Virus record (IMG/VR): IMGVR_UViG_3300024339_000053 | Span: 1-31,170 of that record | Source of the DNA: a virus | Reading direction: 5' to 3' (one strand) | Length of the DNA stretch: 31,170 nt | In this document: piece by piece, positions 5,463-13,740 of the stretch | How the letters are laid out: each line of letters begins with the position of its first letter | Position numbering within the stretch: position 1 is the stretch's first letter | Program-made: the position numbers and the translations under genes | The notes under the pieces: model-generated | Database searches by the model: none | Told to the model about the DNA's origin: nothing | What the model saw: the letters and a program-made list of their open reading frames with translations, nothing else

Positions 5463-7582
5463 TGTCTGATCTTGACCAATCCTCCTCTACTGAGATTTTA
5501 GCGTCTCACCTACTTATTTTAGTTGAAACTGTTAAAGATCTTACTTCTTCTTTAAACACACAAAAGGAAGAAGTTGTAAGAAATAAAAAAGCTACAAAGA
5601 CTGCTGCTGACCATTTAACGGATGCAGGAGAAGCTGCTAACCAGAGTAGTAGAAATGTTGAAAGAGCAGGTTTGGTAGACATAGAATCCAGTAAAGGGAA
5701 TGCTAGAGTAAGAGAGAAAAGTATTCTTCGTACATTAGGGGTTTTTGGTAAGCTTAACTCTACTATTACAGATACTTACACTCAAGGTTTAGGAAAGACT
5801 TTGGGCTTAACTGATAAAGGATTAAATTTCTTTGAAGAAGCTAGGAGAAAAGAAGCAATTGGACGTGTAAAGAGCTTTACTTCTGTTACTCATTATTTAA
5901 AACTCTTTATTGGTTTTCTCAGTGGGGCTTTAATGCAAGGAGCAAAAGATGTTGTAAAATCTTTTTCTCAAATTTCTTCTGTGTCAGCGGCTTTTGGAAA
6001 GTCATTCGACGATGTTCTCAACACTAAATTTTTAGCAGAATTAGCGAAAAGTGGGATTACTTACAAGGAAGGAGTTGAAGCTATCGTAGCTGCAACTACA
6101 AATGGTTTTAATCCTATGTCCAAAGGGATGCAAGACCTTGCTAAGAGATCTGCCCTTTTAGGGATGGATGTTTCCCAAAATACGGCTATTACTAAGCAAC
6201 TCTCTGTAACTACAGGAATAGGCAATAAAGCTGGTCTTGAATTAGTGAATGCTACTCTAGACTTAGCACAATCCTTTCATTTAGATTCTCATCGTCTTGT
6301 AATGGCTTTACAAGAATTAGGTCCAACTCTAGCAAGAGTTTCCCTTGCACAAGGAAAGGATGCTGCGATAGCAATGGGGGAAACATTGACTAGATTGACT
6401 AGTTTAATGGGGTCTAGGTCAGAAGGTCAAATTGCAGATCTTTTACAAGGGTTAGCAGGGAACCAATTTAAAACTTTTGTTACAAAAGGAATGTTTGCGG
6501 GTAATGTATCCTCGGAAGCATTAGCAGGTAAGGAAGGTTCTAAGCAACAAGTGCAAGCTTTGGCTGACTTAGGACAAGCAATTAAGTCACAGCTTACTAC
6601 TGCTTCTGGAGGATCGAGTGCTGAAGTTGGTGCTTTATTAGCACCCATTTTTGCTGACCTTACAGGCTTAACCCAGAATCAATTAGAATCCCTGATGCTT
6701 ATTGCTGACTCTTTTACTACAAGTGCAAATAATGAAATAGAAAATAGAAATGTGTTATTAAAACAACAGGAACAAACCATTTTAACAAATGATTTAATGA
6801 GAAGTTTTAATACTTCCCTTCAAGCTTTACTTGTTAGTTTTACTGGAGAGGCGATTCCCGTTGTACGTTTTTTATCAGCATACTTACAAGTGTATGGCTC
6901 TATAGTATCTCAGCAAATTATAAAAGTAGCTAAATTTAGCTATTCTCTTGTAGCTTTTGCTGTTAGGAATTTTGGTCTTTTATTAGGAATGAAAGGTTTG
7001 CTTTTTCTAAGTAACACTCTTTCAAAAGTGCATGCTCTTCAAGCCCAAGTTTTAGAAGCAAAGAATGTTGGTATTACTCACAACATTTTACGTGGTATTC
7101 ATACTGAACTTGTAAGAAATACAGCTACAACAGCAGCAGGCAATGCTACAGCTACGGGGGGTAAATTCGCAGGAGCTCTAAGTTTCTTAGGGCCTCTCGG
7201 TATGGTTGCTGGTTTAGCTACAACTGCTTTTACTATGTACTCTGCATATAAAGGAGCAAAAGGAGTATTAAATCACGATTATGAATCTCCTTCCGAAGAT
7301 GCTCAAATTAAGAAGTTACTAAAACAACAAGAAGATGATATGGCTAACGAGTTAGCTGAACTTAGAAAACAAACTAAATCTTTAGACACTATTAAGGATA
7401 ATTCATCTAAGAATAACCCCCTAAATTCCGTTTTTGAAAATGCTCAAGTTCTACAAAGTGAATTAAGTTTGCAAATTCTAGAAGAGCTTAAAGCTGCGAA
7501 TGCTCTAAGGCAACAAGACTTAAGACAAAGAATAATAGATGGGTCATCACCCACAAATGCAACTCTAAATACAGGGTTTTAA
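5462..7582 (+). CDS. Tail tape measure protein (T4 gp29 position)
   Basis: The 706-residue protein has the make-up of a tape measure: mostly helical, rich in Ala, Leu, Gln and Ser, almost without cysteine, with hydrophobic patches in a soluble framework. A helical N-terminus (1-60) is followed by hydrophobic stretches near 143-165 (LKLFIGFLSGALMQG), 490-517 (YSLVAFAVRN, LLLGMKGLLFL) and 568-600 (FAGALSFLGPLGMVAGLATT). The C-terminal 90 residues form a charged coiled-coil-like tail (IKKLLKQQEDDMANELAELRKQ). At about 0.15 nm per residue, the length predicts a tail of roughly 105 nm, close to T4, whose gp29 has about 590 residues. The ATG shares its A with the stop of the preceding gene. Baseplate hub genes follow immediately, as expected. 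Confidence 0.8.
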   Translation: MSDLDQSSSTEILASHLLILVETVKDLTSSLNTQKEEVVRNKKATKTAADHLTDAGEAANQSSRNVERAGLVDIESSKGNARVREKSILRTLGVFGKLNSTITDTYTQGLGKTLGLTDKGLNFFEEARRKEAIGRVKSFTSVTHYLKLFIGFLSGALMQGAKDVVKSFSQISSVSAAFGKSFDDVLNTKFLAELAKSGITYKEGVEAIVAATTNGFNPMSKGMQDLAKRSALLGMDVSQNTAITKQLSVTTGIGNKAGLELVNATLDLAQSFHLDSHRLVMALQELGPTLARVSLAQGKDAAIAMGETLTRLTSLMGSRSEGQIADLLQGLAGNQFKTFVTKGMFAGNVSSEALAGKEGSKQQVQALADLGQAIKSQLTTASGGSSAEVGALLAPIFADLTGLTQNQLESLMLIADSFTTSANNEIENRNVLLKQQEQTILTNDLMRSFNTSLQALLVSFTGEAIPVVRFLSAYLQVYGSIVSQQIIKVAKFSYSLVAFAVRNFGLLLGMKGLLFLSNTLSKVHALQAQVLEAKNVGITHNILRGIHTELVRNTATTAAGNATATGGKFAGALSFLGPLGMVAGLATTAFTMYSAYKGAKGVLNHDYESPSEDAQIKKLLKQQEDDMANELAELRKQTKSLDTIKDNSSKNNPLNSVFENAQVLQSELSLQILEELKAANALRQQDLRQRIIDGSSPTNATLNTGF

Positions 7583-7584
7583 TT

Positions 7585-9186
7585 ATGACAAAAGCTTCCA
7601 GTTACACAATAGTTACACCTCCTGATGGAGGCCATGCTACAATTATTCCCCATAATACAGAAGCAGCGGGGTACATAGGGCAACCTTGGTTAGATAAAAG
7701 ACAGGTTCTCATCCTTGATTCTAATGCTCACGCAGCAGAGCATATTGGAGAACCCGCACTCGATCGTAGAAAGGTTATTCTTCAATCGGAAGGACAAGGT
7801 ATTAGTGGTATTTTAAATGCTGTTGGTGCTGGAGGTTTAAGTACTATTCATTTAGACATAGCAGAAAGATGGAAATCTATTGCTATGGGTGTTTTACAGG
7901 GGGACAAAACTAGGCCCCACCAAAACGAATTTCAAATACTTGCCAACTCTTTACCTTCCTTAGGTGGTGGGTGGGGAAATCAAAATATAGGTATTGATGG
8001 TACCCAGTATCCTATCGACGGTTTTTCTCTTGGTGACACAATTGAGGATGTTAGAGGAGCTATTGCAGGTTTTGCATCTGACGCTGTTTCGTGGGCAACA
8101 GACACCTTAGGTAATGCTCTCGCTGGGGGAGCAGAAATGGGTGACCCTGCAAAGGAACAACGAAGAAGAGACAGAGAAAATTGGGAAAAAGTAGCAAAAG
8201 AAGAAGGTGTTCCCTCTAACGCTACTGCAGTTAAAATAGCGAAAAAAGGAAGAATAAATCAAATATTAGATAAAGTAGGTTTTCTTCGTGTAGTTTATCC
8301 TTCTACTAAAATAGGAGAAACAGACCTTACTATGCAATTTCCTTTTTTTGAGAATCCTATTATAAGTGAAAAGAGAAAAGCAAAATATTCATCTATCCCT
8401 ATCTTTAATAGAAATGAACCTTTACGCTTATTCACAGGTGCTGAAGCTAGGAACCTAGATGTAACTTTTACATATACTATCCCCCATATACATGAGATGG
8501 GGTTTGACTTTTTTAAGCCTTTAGACACAGACAAATACAGTCAGTTTAAAATAAAGCTTCAAGAAATTTTAAGGGAGAATAATCAAAGTTTAGAATCTCT
8601 AAATGAAAGGTTCAAAACGGAGCTTGAACCTTCCTCACCTATAAATGGAGATGATCCTCAACTTGAAGGTACAGAAGCAGGAAAAGAATTTGGCACTCAA
8701 GAGTCTCTCCGAAATACAACGAAAACATCAGGGATGTTTCAAGAATGGAGAGATTTAAATCTCACTAGGAGACCTGACGATTCTGATTTTATATTTCAAA
8801 ATAAAGAGTTTGGAGCTTCTTACTTAAACACACTAAACTTATTTTCCTATGTTGTTAACGCTGTTCGTACTTTCGTTGTAGGTTCTACACACAGCCCCTC
8901 CGTAGGTCCTCCTCTCGTGCATTTAAACTTTGGGTACTTGTATAGAGACGTTCCTTGCATTTGTACAGACTACAGTTTTACTGTTGAAGGAAGTCAAGGT
9001 TATGATAATTTTTCTTTAATGCCTAGGCAACTAAAAATCAAAATCTCCCTAGAAGAGTATCGTCAAGCAGGGGGTATAGGAGCAGAAGCTTATGACTTTG
9101 AAGAGAACCCTTATGGCTTACCAGGGTGGTTAGACTTTACAGAACAAGGAACTTTGGATCCTATTTATACCGAAGAGGCATTTTAA
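7585..9186 (+). CDS. Tail-tube initiator-like baseplate protein (gp48/gp54 or gpU/XkdP-type role)
   Basis: A 533-residue protein of three parts. The first 70 residues contain a two-copy repeat (24-44 and 47-67, pattern NxxAAxxIGxPxLDxRxV). Residues about 150-225 are helical and Ala/Gly-rich (DVRGAIAGFASDAVSWAT, then a charged stretch). The C-terminal 300 residues look like a tube-fold domain: FLRVVYPSTKIGE, FPFFENPIISEKRKAKYSSI and FNRNEPLRLFTGAEARNLDV recall the conserved patch of tube-initiator proteins, and SFTVEGSQGYD with LMPRQLKIKISLEEYR forms the final strands. In simple contractile systems an XkdP-like protein joins such a domain to LysM; here LysM is the next gene, 0 bp downstream. 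The predicted role is capping the hub and nucleating tube assembly. The assignment rests on motifs and order. Confidence 0.6.
   Translation: MTKASSYTIVTPPDGGHATIIPHNTEAAGYIGQPWLDKRQVLILDSNAHAAEHIGEPALDRRKVILQSEGQGISGILNAVGAGGLSTIHLDIAERWKSIAMGVLQGDKTRPHQNEFQILANSLPSLGGGWGNQNIGIDGTQYPIDGFSLGDTIEDVRGAIAGFASDAVSWATDTLGNALAGGAEMGDPAKEQRRRDRENWEKVAKEEGVPSNATAVKIAKKGRINQILDKVGFLRVVYPSTKIGETDLTMQFPFFENPIISEKRKAKYSSIPIFNRNEPLRLFTGAEARNLDVTFTYTIPHIHEMGFDFFKPLDTDKYSQFKIKLQEILRENNQSLESLNERFKTELEPSSPINGDDPQLEGTEAGKEFGTQESLRNTTKTSGMFQEWRDLNLTRRPDDSDFIFQNKEFGASYLNTLNLFSYVVNAVRTFVVGSTHSPSVGPPLVHLNFGYLYRDVPCICTDYSFTVEGSQGYDNFSLMPRQLKIKISLEEYRQAGGIGAEAYDFEENPYGLPGWLDFTEQGTLDPIYTEEAF
7654..7785 (+). repeat. 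Two-copy 21-residue repeat inside the tube-initiator-like gene
   Basis: Bases 7654-7716 and 7723-7785 encode NTEAAGYIGQPWLDKRQVLI(L) and NAHAAEHIGEPALDRRKVIL(Q), spaced 23 codons apart. Twelve or more positions match. The DNA has diverged more than the protein, so the duplication is old and appears to be kept by selection. Confidence 0.8.
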
Positions 9187-9468
9187 ATGAGTTGGATTAA
9201 CGATTTTAGTTTTAAAACAAAACACAAAGGAAAAAAAATAGTAACTGTTATAGGTTCTAAAGAATTTGATGACTATTATAAAAATGTAGGAAAAAAAGGA
9301 AGTAACAAAGTTATTAAAGTTCCTGCGGGGTACGAAGGTAGATTAGATTTACTTTCTCTTGAAGTTTATGGTACTCCTTCTAAATGGTGGCAACTGGCTA
9401 TCGCCAATAATATTTTCGACCCTGTAGAGCAAATCCATGCTGGTATGCTTTTAAAAGTTCCTTTCTAA
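9187..9468 (+). CDS. LysM-domain baseplate protein (gpX / gp53-type)
   Basis: This 93-residue protein ends in a LysM-like fold: VPAGYEGRLDLLSLEVYGTP, then SKWWQLAIANNIFDPVEQIH and AGMLLKVPF. The YGTPSKWWQLAIANNIFDP stretch matches the LysM signature seen in P2 gpX-type tail proteins and in T4 gp53 (my recollection of gp53 is an IYGNP...YW...NDNYDP segment). In contractile tails this domain bridges tube initiator, hub and wedge; a peptidoglycan-binding role is less likely here. The first 35 residues are basic (KHKGKKIVTVIG, KNVGKKGSNK). It starts directly after the preceding stop codon and is followed after 2 nt by the hub gene. The domain is clear; which T4 or P2 protein it replaces is less sure. 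Confidence 0.8.
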   Translation: MSWINDFSFKTKHKGKKIVTVIGSKEFDDYYKNVGKKGSNKVIKVPAGYEGRLDLLSLEVYGTPSKWWQLAIANNIFDPVEQIHAGMLLKVPF

Positions 9469-9470
9469 CC

Positions 9471-12400
9471 ATGCCCGTTCCCGTACCCAACACTCACTCT
9501 GGGGAGAACTTTCCCTATGAGAATAACGCTTCTTTAGTTAATGTTGCAATGTCTTTCGATGAAGAAGCGATGCTTAAGTTTAAAAAGGGTTTGGCTAAAG
9601 GAGTTATTGAAGATACTCCGAATGTTTTTTCTTTAACACCTGGAAATCAATTAATTAGTTTTGAATCAAAGATAGGAAAGTATCAATCAGAAACTGAAGC
9701 TGGTTTACTCTATGATTTGAAATTGCTGGAGCTTCCTACTGAGGAAGGGGATTACTTTCAAGCTATGCTTTTCGAGCAATATATTATGACCAAAAACTGT
9801 ACGATGAGTATGGTTGCGGATGACACAGGAAAATATTCCTTAACAGGAGGTATTGAAGGTATTCCTTCTTTATACCTTATGTGGGGTTATGGGGCTCATG
9901 AAAGAACATGGTCGGAACCTCATAAGGCTATTATTAGTGAGATTAAATATGACTTTAATACTTTTGGAGATAAAATTTTAAATATTAAAATGCAAGATAT
10001 CATCTCTTTTGAAATGGGTGTTCTTGCTAACAAAAAAGCGTCTTACGAAATTTTGACAGAGATTGATTTTAATAAATCTTTCTACTGGAATATTTCTAAT
10101 TCTATTTCTAAGTTTTTGTCTGGCGTTTTCTATAACTCCTTTACGGTTGTTAACCTAGGGAAAGAGTTTAAAGCAAAACTTGACGCTAGAGAAAAAAAGT
10201 TAACAACCCATGAGTTATCAGACGCAATGCAAAAGGATAAACAGGAAGGAGAAGATTTTGTGCCTATTTTATTCTCTACCCCCAACGATCCAGCACCCCT
10301 TCCTCCTTCTCCAACAGCTAACCAAGAAAAATTACTCAACCAAGAAAGAGATAATGTAGAAAGGCTTACCTTCGATTTAAATACCTTAAAAGAAAAAGAA
10401 AGTAGTCTTACAGCTAACAAATCAAAACTTATTAATGAATCAACCTCTCAAGACCCAAAAGATGCTGAAATAGCTCAGATTGAACAACAACTTACAAATA
10501 ACAAAACTGAACAAAAGAGTACTTCAGCTTCCATTACTTCCTCTCAAAATAATATTAAAAATTTGGAATCAAATGTTGAAAGGAGATATCCTCCCACAGA
10601 AACGGATACTACTTACGCTCAAGGTGGCTTCCTTGATGGAGCTGATCCAGAAGACGCTTTTCCTGCCTCAAAAACAGGAGATATAGAGGTATCCCCTACA
10701 AGGCACTCTTCAGGGCAGTCTGTAGATACTATGGAGACACAAAGACATTCAGAAAACATTGACAAATATAATTCTCTCCTACAAGACTTTTTAAGTACAG
10801 TTGGTTTTTCCACGTATAGAGCTGTACAACTCAAAAATAATCAATCCCCAGCCCAGCCTAAAGTTTTTGTGTATGATGATTCAATTCCAGAAACAGAAGG
10901 AGATAATAGTGGCAGTTCTCCTAATAGAAAGGTTAACGACAATTTTGCAACAGAATTAGAACCTGACCTTCAAAAAGAGTTTGATACTACTATGAATTCT
11001 ATGGGATCTGTTACAACTTCTCCTTTCGTTTTACACTTAAATGTATTAAGGTCTGAACAGCTTTTTGGGAGAGGGTCTTGGGATAAAGATGGAAAATTAA
11101 AACCTCCTCCTAACCTTGATTTAAATTTACATAGTAGTGATAATGGATTTTCTCCTTACTCTGTGATAGCTTATGGAAAAGGGATAGGCCAAGCTCTATC
11201 CATTTGTTCAAACGATGAAACAGATAAAAACGGTCCTGCACATATGGAACAAGCTAGGTTTATTGTAAATGCTCAGAAACTAGAGGAAAAAAGGAAGAAT
11301 TATGAAAATCCAATAGTTACTGCTGATTCTTTAACGAATAAAACAACAGGAATGACATCTCAAGAAAGACAAGATTTTCTTGAGGAAGTTTCTGAAGCGC
11401 AGTACCAACAAGACAGAGACGATTTTAGTGAAAAAAGTAAAATAAAAATTTATATTAGAATGGCTAAACCTGCAGGGATCTCTATGCGAGATTTTATATT
11501 AGGCAGTAAAAATTCTAATAATAATGTCCCAGGGCTAGTCCCTCAGTTAACTGAACTTGCTGATGCTTTAGGAGTAGAGGACCATGAAAGTCTTATTTTT
11601 ACTTCTTCTCGCATAAAGGATGATATTATAGTTAACGAGTACATAAAAAACTCAGAAATGGCAACCTTAGTTTATCTAGGAAAAGAAAATTTATATCACG
11701 ACTTGATCTTGAAAGGAGAATCTCCTTCAGAAGACAAGTACCACGAAGGAACATCTTTTCGAAAAGTACACTCTTTAAAATGCACTTCTAACTCTGTTCG
11801 TTCTTCCTCTGATTCTAAAGTTTCTGATACTCCAGAAAGTTACGATTTAGTTTTTACTTATGGGAGAAGAGGAGTAGCTACAACAGAAGGAACTCAGTAC
11901 ATTCAACAAGAACCTCTTATTATTGACATGAAGTATAAACTTTTTTCTTCCTATTATTATAGTCTTTTTTCTAATTTGCGTTCTAACAATGAGTCTATTT
12001 CAGATAGACATGACACATCAATCACAGCTATGCTTGAGAAATTAACAGCCGAAGGAAAAGATAAATTTATGGAAAACTATCCTAAATGGTTAGGTGTTTC
12101 TCCTTCTGACTCAAACTATCATGTTATAAAAAAAAGAGCAAGTAAAGTATGGGACTATTTTACAGATTCTGCAAGTAACACCTTTAGTATATCTAAGTTT
12201 TCTACTGACGATAATCTTCGAAAGATTGCTACTTCAGATATGCAAGACATTAAAAGTAATATTGTAAATGGAGCTAAAGGGTTATCAGATGAGGACGCAG
12301 AATTAGGATTAAATTTCTTTTTTAGCTTAACTAAAAGTAAAAAGCCTAATAAGAGATGGGTAGGAGAGGAGGAAACCTTTGATAATACGAGTGTAGATGA

Positions 12401-12743
12401 ATCCGTTTTAGTTCCAACTTACTTAGTAGAAGGGTGGAGCGACCCTGACCCCAAGATACAAACAATAGACCTCCTGAATCAACAAGCTAACCACTATTCT
12501 AGGATTAATCAACTACTTCACGAACTTACGATTACAGTTCCTGGAATACCTGAGCTTTCTTCTTTAAACGAAGTATGGGGTAAAGATAGAAGGTGGGTCA
12601 AGATTCAAGTTTATAACCAACGGACAGGAACTGCACACTGGTTGTCGGGAAAATATTCTCTCTATGGAATGTCTCACAAAATTTCTTCTGATGGGGGTTA
12701 CGTTACTAAGCTTCACTTAATCAATATGGTAGGTAAAATATAA
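9471..12743 (+). CDS. Giant baseplate hub protein (gp27/gpD-like) with coiled-coil insertion
   Basis: The 1090-residue product sits between LysM and spike genes, where the hub (T4 gp27, P2 gpD) belongs. The N-terminal 240 residues are beta-rich with LMWGYGAHERTWSEPHKAII (136-155) and FGDKILNIKMQDIISFEMG (165-183). Then comes a Pro-rich hinge (DPAPLPPSPT, 273-282) and a long coiled coil (about 284-370, NQERDNVERLTFDLNTLKEK and onward). After an acidic, Ser-rich linker, a second globular half ends in a typical hub domain: RRWVKIQVYNQRTGTAHWLS, then YSLYGMSHKISSDGGYVTKL with final LHLINMVG. T4 gp27 has only about 390 residues, so this is a large expansion. It probably forms the trimer that carries the spike. 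The ATG follows the LysM stop by 2 nt, and the stop overlaps the spike start as TAATG. Confidence 0.7.
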   Translation: MPVPVPNTHSGENFPYENNASLVNVAMSFDEEAMLKFKKGLAKGVIEDTPNVFSLTPGNQLISFESKIGKYQSETEAGLLYDLKLLELPTEEGDYFQAMLFEQYIMTKNCTMSMVADDTGKYSLTGGIEGIPSLYLMWGYGAHERTWSEPHKAIISEIKYDFNTFGDKILNIKMQDIISFEMGVLANKKASYEILTEIDFNKSFYWNISNSISKFLSGVFYNSFTVVNLGKEFKAKLDAREKKLTTHELSDAMQKDKQEGEDFVPILFSTPNDPAPLPPSPTANQEKLLNQERDNVERLTFDLNTLKEKESSLTANKSKLINESTSQDPKDAEIAQIEQQLTNNKTEQKSTSASITSSQNNIKNLESNVERRYPPTETDTTYAQGGFLDGADPEDAFPASKTGDIEVSPTRHSSGQSVDTMETQRHSENIDKYNSLLQDFLSTVGFSTYRAVQLKNNQSPAQPKVFVYDDSIPETEGDNSGSSPNRKVNDNFATELEPDLQKEFDTTMNSMGSVTTSPFVLHLNVLRSEQLFGRGSWDKDGKLKPPPNLDLNLHSSDNGFSPYSVIAYGKGIGQALSICSNDETDKNGPAHMEQARFIVNAQKLEEKRKNYENPIVTADSLTNKTTGMTSQERQDFLEEVSEAQYQQDRDDFSEKSKIKIYIRMAKPAGISMRDFILGSKNSNNNVPGLVPQLTELADALGVEDHESLIFTSSRIKDDIIVNEYIKNSEMATLVYLGKENLYHDLILKGESPSEDKYHEGTSFRKVHSLKCTSNSVRSSSDSKVSDTPESYDLVFTYGRRGVATTEGTQYIQQEPLIIDMKYKLFSSYYYSLFSNLRSNNESISDRHDTSITAMLEKLTAEGKDKFMENYPKWLGVSPSDSNYHVIKKRASKVWDYFTDSASNTFSISKFSTDDNLRKIATSDMQDIKSNIVNGAKGLSDEDAELGLNFFFSLTKSKKPNKRWVGEEETFDNTSVDESVLVPTYLVEGWSDPDPKIQTIDLLNQQANHYSRINQLLHELTITVPGIPELSSLNEVWGKDRRWVKIQVYNQRTGTAHWLSGKYSLYGMSHKISSDGGYVTKLHLINMVGKI

Positions 12744-13720
12744 TGAACACACTTCAAATTTATGAAGGGATAGTAGAGCCAAACAGTGATAACAATGCAA
12801 TGGAATCAGGGTCTCTACAAGTTAAGTATGCCGAAGGAGTGGCTACCGTACATTACTGTAGTCCTTACGGTGGTTTTGACTACGGCTTTGTAGGTATACC
12901 TTTAGCAGGTACAAAAGTTGCTTTCGCTAGAACTAACAAAGGAAACTATGTTCTACTTGGGGCAATTTTTACTACAGAGTGGCATGAGAAAGAAGTGGGG
13001 GGCGAGAAAGATTTTATAGCAACACCTACTCTTCCTGATAAAGCGGAGATCTTTAAATGGAGTGGTTTTCCTGGAAAATCTGTTTGGAAAGACCCTAATA
13101 ATAATAAGATTTGGTTAAACCATCAAACAGTAAATACGGAAGATGAAGGAGAGAAGCAAGATAGAGGAATTCTTTTACGCACAGAGTTAGAGAAACATAT
13201 CCACATAAATGATACGAAGGATGCTGAGTATATTATATTAGGGGATAGAGCTAACAATGAGGTGGATGATAAAGTAAACTGGATAGGGATTATAAAAGAT
13301 GCAGAAGGTTTAGACGATGACTCCATTGTTGCCTTTGCTACTAATAAGATTACTTTAACAGGAAGGGGGGTAGGGGATATTAAAATTGTTGTTAAAGCTA
13401 ATCATTTTGATGTCGATATTATTATTGAGAATGAAGGGGCAGGAAACATTAACATTATCGCTGCTCAAGGGGATATTAATTTAACCGCAGAGCAAAGTAA
13501 TATCAATTTAACAGCTGCAAAGGATATTATTCTTGATGCAGGAGGGGAGGTAGGTATCCATGCAGGTTCAGCAATAACCGAAACTGCTGGAGGTACTATT
13601 TCTCAAAGTGCAGGGGCTAGTTTTACCCAATCTTCAGGAGGGGCTATGTCCTTATCCTCAGCTGCAGGAAGTTGGTCAGCTGCGGGTTTAAGCCTAGGTT
13701 CTCCTGTTGCTATGCTTTAG
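12743..13720 (+). CDS. Central spike protein, gp5/gpV-type (OB fold plus beta-helix)
   Basis: The 325-residue protein forms the cell-puncturing tip under the hub. Residues 1-95 fit the OB-fold of gp5/gpV/VgrG proteins (IYEGIVEPNSDNN, LQVKYAEGVATVHYCSPYGG, PLAGTKVAFARTNKGNYVLL). After a linker, residues about 195-320 are short repeats typical of the trimeric spike beta-helix: NINIIAAQGDINLTAEQS, NINLTAAKDIILDAGGE, then Ala/Gly/Ser-rich turns such as TISQSAGASFTQSSGGAMS. There is no lysozyme domain, unlike T4 gp5, so it resembles the simpler P2 gpV. I see no metal-binding HxH tip motif; it ends in LSLGSPVAML, so a separate PAAR protein elsewhere is possible. It overlaps the hub gene through TAATG and ends in TAG, with 20 nt before the next gene. 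Confidence 0.85.
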   Translation: MNTLQIYEGIVEPNSDNNAMESGSLQVKYAEGVATVHYCSPYGGFDYGFVGIPLAGTKVAFARTNKGNYVLLGAIFTTEWHEKEVGGEKDFIATPTLPDKAEIFKWSGFPGKSVWKDPNNNKIWLNHQTVNTEDEGEKQDRGILLRTELEKHIHINDTKDAEYIILGDRANNEVDDKVNWIGIIKDAEGLDDDSIVAFATNKITLTGRGVGDIKIVVKANHFDVDIIIENEGAGNINIIAAQGDINLTAEQSNINLTAAKDIILDAGGEVGIHAGSAITETAGGTISQSAGASFTQSSGGAMSLSSAAGSWSAAGLSLGSPVAML

Positions 13721-13740
13721 CACTACATACTATTAGAATT

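Noticed and set aside
10130-10834. Minus- and plus-strand ORFs inside the hub gene, including a Ser/Leu-rich 96-codon one
   Set aside because: They are opposite or within the coiled-coil region of a well-supported gene, and their composition mirrors the sense codons.
13672-13740. TTG start for the lectin-like gene
   Set aside because: It would overlap the spike gene by 49 bp and add a cysteine-rich leader; the ATG at 13741 is 20 nt after the spike stop.
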